49,228 nucleotides of DNA, from assembly GCA_009691415.1 (NCBI GenBank), contig SICP01000010.1, positions 1 to 49,228 on the forward strand. Reading direction: 5' to 3'. A model generated the notes under the pieces. The model had not been told where the DNA came from. It did no database searches and saw nothing but the letters and a program-made list of their open reading frames with translations. The position numbers were made by a program, and so were the translations under genes. Every line of letters starts with the position of its first letter. Positions within the stretch are counted from its first letter, which is position 1. Positions 7,773 to 14,833 of this stretch are shown piece by piece. This DNA is from Candidatus Margulisiibacteriota bacterium. GTDB lineage: Bacteria > Margulisbacteria > Marinamargulisbacteria > SXXA01 > SICP01.

Positions 7773-9098
7773 TCACCGTCCTATCGCAACACCACGAATC
7801 ATATGCGGGGTCGCATCCGTAATCTGCACGTTCACATACTCACCCAACGCGTACTCTCCAATTCCAGGGAACATTACCAGCGTGTTGCCATCTGTACGAC
7901 CAACAACAGCATTGGCATCTTTTCGACTCCCTAATTTATCTACCAAACTCACAACCGTTTTTCCAACATAAGACAAGTTTTTCTTGTAAGTAATGTCATT
8001 CTGAAGCGCCACCAAATCTACAATACGACGTGTTTTCTCTGCTTCAGGCACATCATCTTTAAACCGAGAACTTGCAAGCGTATTGGGACGTTCGGAATAC
8101 TTAAACATATACGACACATCAAATTCTACCCGACGAATCACATCCATCGTCTCTTCAAATTCTTCTGCCGTTTCTGAGCAAAACCCAACAATTACGTCCG
8201 TACTCAACGAGACATTGGGCATTAACGCACGTGCTTCATCTACAATCGCAAAAAATTCTTCTCGGGTATACGTCCGATTCATTTTATCCAAAATCCGATT
8301 ATTTCCCGACTGCAACGGCATATGAATTTGCTTACAAATATTGTCGCGCTCTGCCATTAATTTCAATAATTTAGTGGGGTAATCTTTCGGATGCGGCGAC
8401 ATATATCTGATACGTCTAAGACCAACTACATCACTCACCATGGCCATCAAATCTGTAAAGTCCGTCTCTTCAAACCGATACGAATTTACATTCTGCCCCA
8501 ACAACGTCACTTGCGTAATCCCCTCAGACACCAACCGATTCACTTCTTCCAAAATACTCTTCGGATCACGGCTTCGCTCTCGCCCACGCGTATGGGGAAC
8601 GACGCAAAACGTACAATAATTATTACACCCACGCATAATCGAAATCAGTGCATTCACGCCACCCGCTTCACGCGTTGGATAAATATCCTGATACGTCTCA
8701 AATTCTGACAACGTAATATTAAACTGCTTCTCACCCGTCTCAGAAACGGCATCAATTAACTGCGGTAAATTTTTATAACTATCGGGCCCCGCAATAAAAT
8801 CAATTCCCAAGCTAGGATTTTCCAAAAGTTTCCGGCGAAAATTAGTCGCCATACACCCCAAAACGCCCACCAAAACTGGCGAATGTTTTTCTCGAGCATG
8901 TCTGATTTCATGCACCCGATTAAACACCTTCCGATTCGCATTATCCCGAACCGAACACGTATTCAACATGACTATATCTGCTTCCAACTCCGTCGGCACA
9001 AACGTATAGTCAGCTGCAGACAAAATGGTCTTAACAAGTTCGGTATCCGACACATTCATCTGACACCCATAGGTTTCTACGAAGACTTTTTTACTCAT
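7773..9098 (-). CDS. miaB: tRNA-2-methylthio-N6-dimethylallyladenosine synthase
   Basis: Radical-SAM methylthiotransferase that adds the 2-methylthio group to i6A37 in tRNAs reading UNN codons. The 441-residue protein has the N-terminal UPF0004 domain with three auxiliary-cluster cysteines (YGCQMN, NTCSVRDNA, VLGCMA), the radical-SAM CxxxCxxC in RGCNNYCTFC, and a C-terminal TRAM domain from about residue 375. Length and motifs are standard. Its ATG overlaps the stop of the small gene upstream in an ATGA, which indicates translational coupling to a RelA/SpoT-domain gene pair, an unusual neighbourhood for miaB. Confidence 0.97.
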   Translation of the reverse strand: MSKKVFVETYGCQMNVSDTELVKTILSAADYTFVPTELEADIVMLNTCSVRDNANRKVFNRVHEIRHAREKHSPVLVGVLGCMATNFRRKLLENPSLGIDFIAGPDSYKNLPQLIDAVSETGEKQFNITLSEFETYQDIYPTREAGGVNALISIMRGCNNYCTFCVVPHTRGRERSRDPKSILEEVNRLVSEGITQVTLLGQNVNSYRFEETDFTDLMAMVSDVVGLRRIRYMSPHPKDYPTKLLKLMAERDNICKQIHMPLQSGNNRILDKMNRTYTREEFFAIVDEARALMPNVSLSTDVIVGFCSETAEEFEETMDVIRRVEFDVSYMFKYSERPNTLASSRFKDDVPEAEKTRRIVDLVALQNDITYKKNLSYVGKTVVSLVDKLGSRKDANAVVGRTDGNTLVMFPGIGEYALGEYVNVQITDATPHMIRGVAIGR

Positions 9099-9328
9099 TT
9101 AGGAACCAACTTCTTTTTAAAAGGATTAAAATAACGATCATAATATTTTTCTAGAGCAGCTTGATCTTCAGCTTCTAAAATAACGATCTCATGCATGACA
9201 TTTTCTTTAAGACGTTTCAACTCAAGAGTGATTCGTGCTTTTTGAGCCACAAGAAAGTCTGACTTATTAAATTTCTTATAAGTAACCAACTTCTGTTTAG
9301 GACGATCGAATTCAATTAGAAAAAGCAT
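9095..9328 (-). CDS. Small basic protein paired with the RelA/SpoT-domain protein (candidate antitoxin or partner)
   Basis: A 77-residue protein starting MLFLIEFDRP, rich in Lys and Glu, with a predicted alpha-helical middle and a Tyr/Phe-rich end. I choose ATG 9328 because a strong GGAGG lies eight bases before it, inside the last codons of the upstream gene; a TTG at 9343 is discarded. The gene overlaps the RelA/SpoT-domain gene by 17 bases and miaB by four. From memory, proteins of this size and opening often sit beside stand-alone RelA/SpoT-domain genes, but I know no tested function. An antitoxin or regulatory partner is the simplest idea from the layout. Confidence 0.75.
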   Translation of the reverse strand: MLFLIEFDRPKQKLVTYKKFNKSDFLVAQKARITLELKRLKENVMHEIVILEAEDQAALEKYYDRYFNPFKKKLVPK

Positions 9329-9989
9329 TATCATCACCTCCAATACTCAACCACACTTCTTTAATAAGTTTGCGATTTCTTGCATCAATTATCTGGAAAT
9401 CTGGATTAGGAGCTTCCACATTCTCAGCCTGCGAAAAAAGTGTAGCAGAACGTACAAGACAGTCACAAACATCTTGAGGTCCTCCACCATATTTAACCTC
9501 AATCCCAAACACATCTGACAATTTCTCACACATCTCTGCCCATAAGTGTTGCAAGGCTGTTCGAACTTGAATTTCAATAACCCGGCCATTATATGAAACT
9601 ACCAAATGAACAGCCCGATATCCATGACTAGGTATCACTCTTCGATCTTGTTTCTTCACTATAGAATTCGAAAAAAGAATTTCTAAATGTGAAATAGCTA
9701 AATTTTGAGAAAGTATATCGGGAACAACTACTCTACATCCCGCAATATCCTGCATCGTACTAAGACTAGTTTTTTCACGATGGCGCTTACTAATAATAGA
9801 TTGCGTAGATTTTGTTTGCCGACCTGTTACATTAAATTTGGCGTCATGAAGCTTAGATACTACATACTCATAAGCATCGGAAAACGACAGTCGATATTGA
9901 TCCAAAAGATTCAAATCAACATCTAAAATAGGCTCTTTAGTCAATCTCTTACCAAGTTTGTCAATTTGAGATGTTGTCATCTGGAACAT
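9312..9989 (-). CDS. RelA/SpoT synthetase-domain protein (small alarmone-synthetase-like)
   Basis: About 225 residues holding only the nucleotidyl (pyrophospho)transferase domain of RelA/SpoT. Visible motifs are GRQTKSTQSIISKRHRE (ATP-binding basic strand), MQDIAGCRVVV (carrying the catalytic Asp), SHGYRAVHLVV and EIQVRTALQHLWAEMCEKLSD. There is no HD hydrolase, TGS or ACT domain. Relatives make (p)ppGpp or ppApp, or pyrophosphorylate the CCA end of tRNA as toxSAS toxins. The ORF extends to 10079, but the upstream part is coded by hairpin repeats, so ATG 9989 or 9980 is chosen. A TATACT box lies just upstream. It overlaps the small partner gene and then miaB. Confidence 0.88.
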   Translation of the reverse strand: MFQMTTSQIDKLGKRLTKEPILDVDLNLLDQYRLSFSDAYEYVVSKLHDAKFNVTGRQTKSTQSIISKRHREKTSLSTMQDIAGCRVVVPDILSQNLAISHLEILFSNSIVKKQDRRVIPSHGYRAVHLVVSYNGRVIEIQVRTALQHLWAEMCEKLSDVFGIEVKYGGGPQDVCDCLVRSATLFSQAENVEAPNPDFQIIDARNRKLIKEVWLSIGGDDNAFSN

Positions 9990-10032
9990 AACCCCAAAGT
10001 ATACCCAAATTAACCCAACAAGACCATTACCC

Positions 10033-10075
10033 ACCCCGTCACGCTTTTTGCGTGCCACCCCTCCAAAAAGGGGAA
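10033..10075. repeat. REP-like pair of small hairpins
   Basis: Two adjacent inverted repeats: CACGC-TTTTT-GCGTG at 10040-10054 and CCCCT/AGGGG at 10058-10073. They lie upstream of the RelA/SpoT-domain gene in a 457-base gene-free stretch (9990-10446) otherwise filled by the MITE-like element. Their form is that of scattered palindromic repeats rather than a gene terminator. Confidence 0.6.
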
Positions 10076-10099
10076 TCACTAAAACTCCCCTCTTGGGAG

Positions 10100-10367
10100 G
10101 TAGGCCTGTCCGGTCTTTGAAGAAAAATCTCTGTAGAAATTAAGCATAAAATTCACGGCAATCGATCTATATATACCAAATCTTTTGGGCCCTACCTCAT
10201 ACTCACCCTCCAAACCTCCCTCTCTGTAAACAAAGAGGGAGGCTTTTGTACTTCTAAGCCACTCTTTTTATCCATACGAACTTGATAATAGCGTATACAG
10301 TCTCCCCTTCTTTCGGAGAGAGAAGGGGCTGGGGGATGAGTATGAAAAAAAGACCGGACAGGCCTAC
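10100..10367. mobile_element. MITE-like element, copy A, with perfect 19-bp terminal inverted repeats
   Basis: The ends GTAGGCCTGTCCGGTCTTT (10100-10118) and its exact reverse complement (10349-10367) bound a 268-base element with no credible gene. Inside are two hairpins: a 9-bp stem at 10215-10242 and CCCCTTCT/AGAAGGGG near 10303-10327. TTGGGAGG occurs on both sides (10093-10100 and 10368-10375), consistent with an 8-bp target duplication. The flanks joined together restore a CTCCCCTCTTGGGAGGGG hairpin, so the element seems to have landed in a smaller palindromic repeat. A second diverged copy and a right-end fragment lie 2 kb away. Confidence 0.8.
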
Positions 10368-10446
10368 TTGGGAGGGGGCTGGGGGTAGGTTTCCAGAATC
10401 CTACTTTTAACAACAAAATCAAAAACCAATGTTAGACTAAAAAAAC

Positions 10447-11058
10447 ATGCTAAAAATCATTGCAAGTCCACACATAAAATTAGATTCACAAAATTGGTGT
10501 TTCTCTTTATCGATATACTTTCTCTTAAACCATTTTCCTGATGTCAACGAAATTGAAGCTCTGCATCAAGCACATCAAGTCGCCATCCTCACCAACAATT
10601 ACCTCCCGCTCACCTATCAGAAAATACAGAAAATAACAGAAAGAAGAAGCCAAGAGTTTACTCTAAGTAACCCCAGAACAGATGAATTACATACGTTACT
10701 GAAAACATACCTCACACAAGAAGAAAGCACCCTGGGATATCTCATCATATTCAGATTTCCAGAACGGCAAAGCTCGCACTGTATCGCTATTCATCCTACA
10801 GATAATTTGTTATTTAATACCGCAAAAGCACAACTGGACACGCCCGAAGAACTCCTCAGAAAATTCACAGCTCGAGACCCCTCTCTGTGTACACCCTTCA
10901 CAAATGAATATGATATAGCGAATTATATATATACCCAGTGCAAAGATCCCACGCTAGAAACTCCCCCCCTCTCTATTCAAGTCATTAAATACGAAAAATC
11001 ACTCTTCGAAGAAATTTCCATAAATGTCTACACACGCTTTCAATTTATTACGAGCTAG
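10447..11058 (+). CDS. Putative papain-fold cysteine protease-like protein
   Basis: A 203-residue protein with no clear homology by eye. Candidate catalytic residues fall in papain order: Cys18 in QNWCFSL, His111 in SSHCIAIH and Asn124 in LLFNTA. The His motif at the start of a beta strand followed about 13 residues later by Asn resembles C58 and related minimal proteases. No signal peptide is seen. The gene lies between two MITE-like copies and its last 60 bases overlap the convergent kinase-like gene. No ribosome site is obvious before the ATG. Function is inferred from motif spacing only. Confidence 0.5.
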   Translation: MLKIIASPHIKLDSQNWCFSLSIYFLLNHFPDVNEIEALHQAHQVAILTNNYLPLTYQKIQKITERRSQEFTLSNPRTDELHTLLKTYLTQEESTLGYLIIFRFPERQSSHCIAIHPTDNLLFNTAKAQLDTPEELLRKFTARDPSLCTPFTNEYDIANYIYTQCKDPTLETPPLSIQVIKYEKSLFEEISINVYTRFQFITS

Positions 11059-11895
11059 GGAAAGAGCTTGTTCATCCAAAATATTTGAGTCAATAAAACT
11101 CTGTAGAGCAATAATTGCTTTTTCAGTAATTCCCAACAAGTTTGAACTCATAGTTTTATCAAGAGTAAAGCCATTAACTGAAAATATTTTTCTCACATGA
11201 AGAGCAAATTCAACCCCTTCACTCCAATCTAGATCCGAAACAGTATCCGAAATTCTCAAAGAATTAAGTAATTTATCGTTATTATTATTACCAGGAACAG
11301 CCTTCCAATTTGGATCAATAACCACATTATCCACATTAAAATCCGGAACAAAAAAGATTTGGTCAGGCTTCGCAAAAGACTCTATCACTTTTAAGAACAA
11401 AGAAAAAAGTAAATTAGCCTTCGTCAAATTATCTAAACCTTTTTGACTCAAGAAATCCTTACTATCAACCCGGTCCATAATTAACACGCCTGTACTACTT
11501 GCTTCAGGTTCAGTACATCTCATTGGTACACACGCAATACCAGCACACTCCAACGCCCGCATTTCAACAAAGCCACGCGAAACGTACTTAAGTGGCGTCA
11601 TATCCTTTATCCGCTTCACAACTAGTTCAGGATTCTCCCCATGAACAAAAACAGTCATAAAGTTCCCCTGTCCTAAAAAAACACCCATAGGGGGTGAAGA
11701 AACGTCACTCGAACACTTGCGTCTCTTACCAGAAAAGCTTGATTCACGTCGAGCTTGTGAAATTCGTGGAGCTTGTGGAGTTCGTAGGGTTTGTGGACTT
11801 TGTGGACTTTGTGGACTTTGTGAATTATCTGGCCAATGTCCCACTGCCGAAAACGCACCACCTAACCATAAATCACAAGCGACAACTTTATTCAT
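10999..11895 (-). CDS. Divergent protein-kinase-like protein
   Basis: A 298-residue protein with GGAG before its ATG. After a low-complexity SPQ-rich N-terminus (about residues 24-45) a kinase-like fold seems to begin. The motifs seen are a glycine-loop-like FLGQGNFMTVFV (75-79 G-x-G-x-F), Lys94 in VVKRIK, a possible alphaC Glu112, and a hinge-like LIMDRV. A catalytic loop FVPDFNVDN aligns its Asp185 and Asn190 with HRDxxxxN, and DLDW at 221 takes the place of DFG. The usual catalytic-loop Lys is Asn. This could be an active atypical kinase, a pseudokinase or an aminoglycoside-phosphotransferase relative. It sits between MITE copies, which suggests transfer. Confidence 0.5.
   Translation of the reverse strand: MNKVVACDLWLGGAFSAVGHWPDNSQSPQSPQSPQTLRTPQAPRISQARRESSFSGKRRKCSSDVSSPPMGVFLGQGNFMTVFVHGENPELVVKRIKDMTPLKYVSRGFVEMRALECAGIACVPMRCTEPEASSTGVLIMDRVDSKDFLSQKGLDNLTKANLLFSLFLKVIESFAKPDQIFFVPDFNVDNVVIDPNWKAVPGNNNNDKLLNSLRISDTVSDLDWSEGVEFALHVRKIFSVNGFTLDKTMSSNLLGITEKAIIALQSFIDSNILDEQALSLARNKLKACVDIYGNFFEE
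11754..11825. repeat. Degenerate 9-bp tandem repeat inside the kinase-like gene
   Basis: About eight in-frame 9-base units run through the N-terminal part of the gene. Three are identical (TTTGTGGAC on the + strand at 11790-11816) and the others differ at one to a few positions. On the coding strand they give SPQ-like tripeptides, a flexible linker whose length could vary by slippage without shifting the frame. Confidence 0.8.
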
Positions 11896-12010
11896 AAAAA
11901 ATCTCCATTTACTCTTAAAATAAAAAATCCGAGCTTTCGCCCTGCCCCTTAATTAAGTTGTCGAAAATTTTACGAAAAAAATTTCAGCTAATTTTTAAAC
12001 GCCCCTACAG

Positions 12011-12280
12011 GGTAGAACTGTCCGGTCTTCGAAGAAAAATCTCTGTAGAAATTAAGCATAAAATTCACGGAAATCGATCTATATATATCAAATCTTTTGG
12101 CCCCTACCTCATACTCACCCTCCAAACCTTCCTCTCTGTAAACAAAGAGGGAGGCTTTTGTACTTCTAAGCCACTCTTTTTTTCCATGGAAACTTGATAA
12201 TAACGTATAAAGTCTCCCCTTCTTTCGGAGAGAGAAGGGGCTGGGGGATGAGTATTAAAATATGACCAGACACGCCTACC
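12011..12280. mobile_element. MITE-like element, copy B (diverged)
   Basis: This copy follows copy A almost base for base across its interior (both hairpins and the AT-rich middle are recognisable) and lies in the same orientation. Its terminal repeats have decayed: the left end GGTAGAACTGTCCGGTCTT and the right end, read in reverse complement, agree at roughly three quarters of positions. It fills much of the 624-base gene-free stretch between the kinase-like gene and nfu (11896-12519). The rest of that stretch holds a hairpin repeat and a MITE fragment; 12281-12356 shows nothing clear. Confidence 0.75.
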
Positions 12281-12356
12281 CTACGAAGAGGGAGTTAGAG
12301 AGGAGGAGTTAGAAGAAGGCTCTCTCTTTAAAATTGCTGGTGATACGCTCAGAGGT

Positions 12357-12391
12357 CACCCCGCCCGGCCTCCCCTTCGTAAGGGGAGGAG
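12357..12391. repeat. Hairpin repeat (CCTCCCCTT-CGT-AAGGGGAGG), copy 1
   Basis: A 9-bp stem with a three-base loop at 12369-12389. This 35-base block is the same, with one mismatch, as 29277-29311 seventeen kilobases away, so it is a dispersed palindromic repeat. It sits directly before the partial MITE copy. Confidence 0.8.
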
Positions 12392-12404
12392 ACTAGATTT
12401 ATAG

Positions 12405-12493
12405 ACTTGATAATAGCGTATACAGTCTCCCCTTCTTTCGGAGAGAGAAGGGGCTGGGGGATGAGTATGAAAAAAAAGACAGGACAGGCCTAC
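12405..12493. mobile_element. MITE-like element, right-end fragment (copy C)
   Basis: This segment matches the last third of copy A (10280-10367) with only a one-base insertion and one substitution, and includes the right terminal repeat ending GGACAGGCCTAC. The left two thirds are missing. It is closer to copy A than copy B is, which implies separate ages or gene conversion. Confidence 0.75.
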
Positions 12494-12519
12494 CTCCAGG
12501 GAGGGAGTGAGTGAAAAGG

Positions 12520-13086
12520 TTAAACCTGAACCACTTCCCGTAACCCAGGAATCTCTTCTTTCAAACGGTTTTCGATTCCCATTTTCAACGTCATAATCGA
12601 ACTAGGACACGAACTACATGCGCCCTGCAAATGCAAAGTCAAAATCCCATCTTCATACCGATCAAACGTAATGTCGCCCCCGTCCATCGCAACAGCTGGC
12701 CTAATTTCGTTATCTAAAATAGATTTAATTTTCACCACGTCTTCAGATTCACCTTCAGAAGAAGCCGCTTTCAGACGATGCGCTTTATCAATCAATTCAT
12801 CACCCGAAGAAACCGCGTCTTCAATCGCATCAATCAAAGGCTCCGCCATATCAGACCAATCTACAGAAGCAGCTTTCGTGACAGACACAAAATTAGTACC
12901 AATCATCACACCTTCAACGCCATCTAGACCAAACAAATACTCAGGCAAATAAGAACCCGCCGCTGCATCGCGATTCGGAAAATTAAAACTTCCCGATTCA
13001 AACAAATCCCGATCCAACAAAAATTTCAACGTATTTGGATTTGGTGTCACTTGTGCGGTAATACCCACTTTTCTTGCATTGCTCAT
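12520..13086 (-). CDS. nfu: Nfu-type iron-sulfur scaffold/carrier
   Basis: A 188-residue protein with an N-terminal Nfu_N domain (about 8-95, opening VTPNPNTLKFLLDR) and a C-terminal NifU-like domain with the cluster-binding CSSCPSS (CxxC, about residues 156-162). The layout is that of mitochondrial NFU1 and NfuA-class carriers, which pass 4Fe-4S clusters to targets such as MiaB and lipoate synthase. AAGGAG precedes the ATG by a normal distance. It is the last gene of the suf operon, 27 bases after sufU. Confidence 0.93.
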   Translation of the reverse strand: MSNARKVGITAQVTPNPNTLKFLLDRDLFESGSFNFPNRDAAAGSYLPEYLFGLDGVEGVMIGTNFVSVTKAASVDWSDMAEPLIDAIEDAVSSGDELIDKAHRLKAASSEGESEDVVKIKSILDNEIRPAVAMDGGDITFDRYEDGILTLHLQGACSSCPSSIMTLKMGIENRLKEEIPGLREVVQV

Positions 13087-13113
13087 AATAAAATCTCCTT
13101 AATTTTAAAAAAA

Positions 13114-13560
13114 TTATTCCGTACTAACTTCCACAACGCCTTCCAGCGCCGCTTCTAATGTTCTCCAAATGAGAGTAGCACACTTCACCCGAACAGGATA
13201 TTTCTTCACCCCTTCAAATACCATTAATTTCCCCAATAAAGATCGATCAGTACCTGCCTCATCTTGCATCAACAACGTCAAAAAAGCCTCTTTAATTTGC
13301 AAAGCCTCTTGCACACTTTTCCCCAAAACCAACTCCGTCATCATCGACGCACTCGACTTAGAAATCGCACATCCACTTCCCTGAAATCCAATCAAAAAAA
13401 CCACATTATCTTTAATCTCAACCGAAAGATGATATTCATCACCACACAACGGATTTTTTCCAAACGCCGTATGCGTCGGGCTCTCAATCGACTCAAAATG
13501 ACGAGGGTGTTTGTTATGCTCCAAAATCATATCCTGATACAACTGCTCTAAACGACTCAT
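13114..13560 (-). CDS. sufU: SufU-type iron-sulfur assembly / sulfur-transfer protein
   Basis: About 148 residues, IscU/SufU fold. The three conserved cysteines are present in CGDEYHL (with the adjacent Asp), GSGCAISKSSASMM and RVKCATLIW, and the insert between the second and third is of SufU type. In Firmicutes SufU accepts sulfur from SufS through a bound zinc. The ATG at 13560 overlaps the sufS stop in an ATGA and has AGGAGC before it; the GTG at 13578 is a spurious extension. Confidence 0.93.
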   Translation of the reverse strand: MSRLEQLYQDMILEHNKHPRHFESIESPTHTAFGKNPLCGDEYHLSVEIKDNVVFLIGFQGSGCAISKSSASMMTELVLGKSVQEALQIKEAFLTLLMQDEAGTDRSLLGKLMVFEGVKKYPVRVKCATLIWRTLEAALEGVVEVSTE

Positions 13561-14781
13561 GCCAAAAGCTCCTGACACCGTTTAACGCCCATCACCAACA
13601 TATCAATCTCTTCTGTCGTATTATAAAATGCAAAAGACGCTCGCGCCGTCGCCGCAACACCAAATCGTTTCATCACCGGCTGCGCACAATGATGCCCTGC
13701 CCTAATCGCAATACCTAAATCATCCATCACTGTTCCAATATCATGAGGATGAACACCTTCAATAGAAAACGACAAAACCGACGCCTTCTCAGACGCCGTC
13801 CCAATAATCGTCACACCGGACAATTTTTCGAACTGAGCCGTCGCATACGCAAGCAATAGTGATTCTTGTTTCTGAATATAGTCAAACCCAATAGTCTGAA
13901 CATACCGAATCGCTTCCGCAAACCCAATCACTTCTGCAATGGCCGGAGTCCCCGCTTCAAACCGAGCAGGCGCTTTCGCAAACGTTGTCTTCTCAAACGT
14001 CACGGACTCAATCATATCTCCACCCGTCTGATACGGAGGCATACGATTCAAAAAATCTTCTTTGCCATACAGCACACCCACTCCCGTAGGCCCATACAAT
14101 TTATGAGACGAAAAAACATAAAAATCACAATCCAAAGCCTGAACATCCACTGGAACATGAGACACGGCTTGAGCTCCATCAATCAAAACTTTTGCCCCAA
14201 CCCCATGCGCCAATTTCACAATTTCAGAAACAGGATTAACCGTCCCAAGCGCATTAGACACATGCACCATCGACACCAACTTTGTTCGGTCTGACAACAA
14301 TTTCTGAAAATCAGACATCAAAATAGCCCCATCATCCTGAAGAGGAACCACACGCAAGAGCGCACCCGTTGCTTCACAAACCTGCTGCCACGGCACAATA
14401 TTGGCATGATGCTCCATACCCGAAATAATAATTTCATCACCCGCCTTCAAAAAAGCTCGGCCAAAAGAATTCGCAACTAGGTTTATCGCCTCAGTAGTCC
14501 CTTTCGTAAAAATAACTTCAGAAATAGAACGAGCATTTAAAAATCCACGAACAGTCTCACGACTCGATTCATAAAAATCCGTCGCCTGCTGACTCAACTG
14601 ATACACCCCACGATGAATCGTCCCATACTCTTCCGTATAAAATTTATACAGACGATCGGCAACACACCGAGGCTTCTGAGTCGTCGCCGCATTGTCCAAA
14701 TAAACCAAACCGTTTTGAGAAAGAACTGGAAAATCTCTACGAATCCGATCTAAATCATTAGAAGAATTTAAAACTGTCATA
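13557..14781 (-). CDS. sufS: SufS cysteine desulfurase
   Basis: PLP-dependent group II cysteine desulfurase that takes sulfur from L-cysteine for cluster assembly. The PLP Lys lies in SSHKLYGPTG, the HHxN-type motif in GMEHHANIVPW, and the catalytic Cys in RAGHHCAQP. The protein is about 407 residues from ATG 14781 (MTVLNSSND); a TTG at 14819 would add 13 residues, and neither start has a good ribosome site. The gene upstream is a PLP dehydratase that appears inserted in the operon, which may explain the weak start region. Confidence 0.95.
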
Positions 14782-14833
14782 AGGAGTACAAGTTTACAGG
14801 TGGCATTATTCAGTGACAAGGGATTTGACAGAG

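Noticed and set aside
9990-10079. N-terminal extension of the RelA/SpoT-domain protein
   Set aside because: The extra residues come from REP-like hairpins and have no family match; ATG 9989 or 9980 gives the normal domain start.
10192-10422. A 76-residue minus-strand reading frame across MITE copy A
   Set aside because: It is coded entirely by repeat hairpins and terminal repeats, has no ribosome site and is not kept in copy B.
11958-12197. A 79-residue plus-strand frame over MITE copy B
   Set aside because: It runs across the repeat boundary and has no counterpart in copy A.
10100-12493. Possible CRISPR array from the repeated blocks
   Set aside because: Only two long copies and one fragment exist, about 2 kb apart with genes between; terminal inverted repeats fit a MITE.
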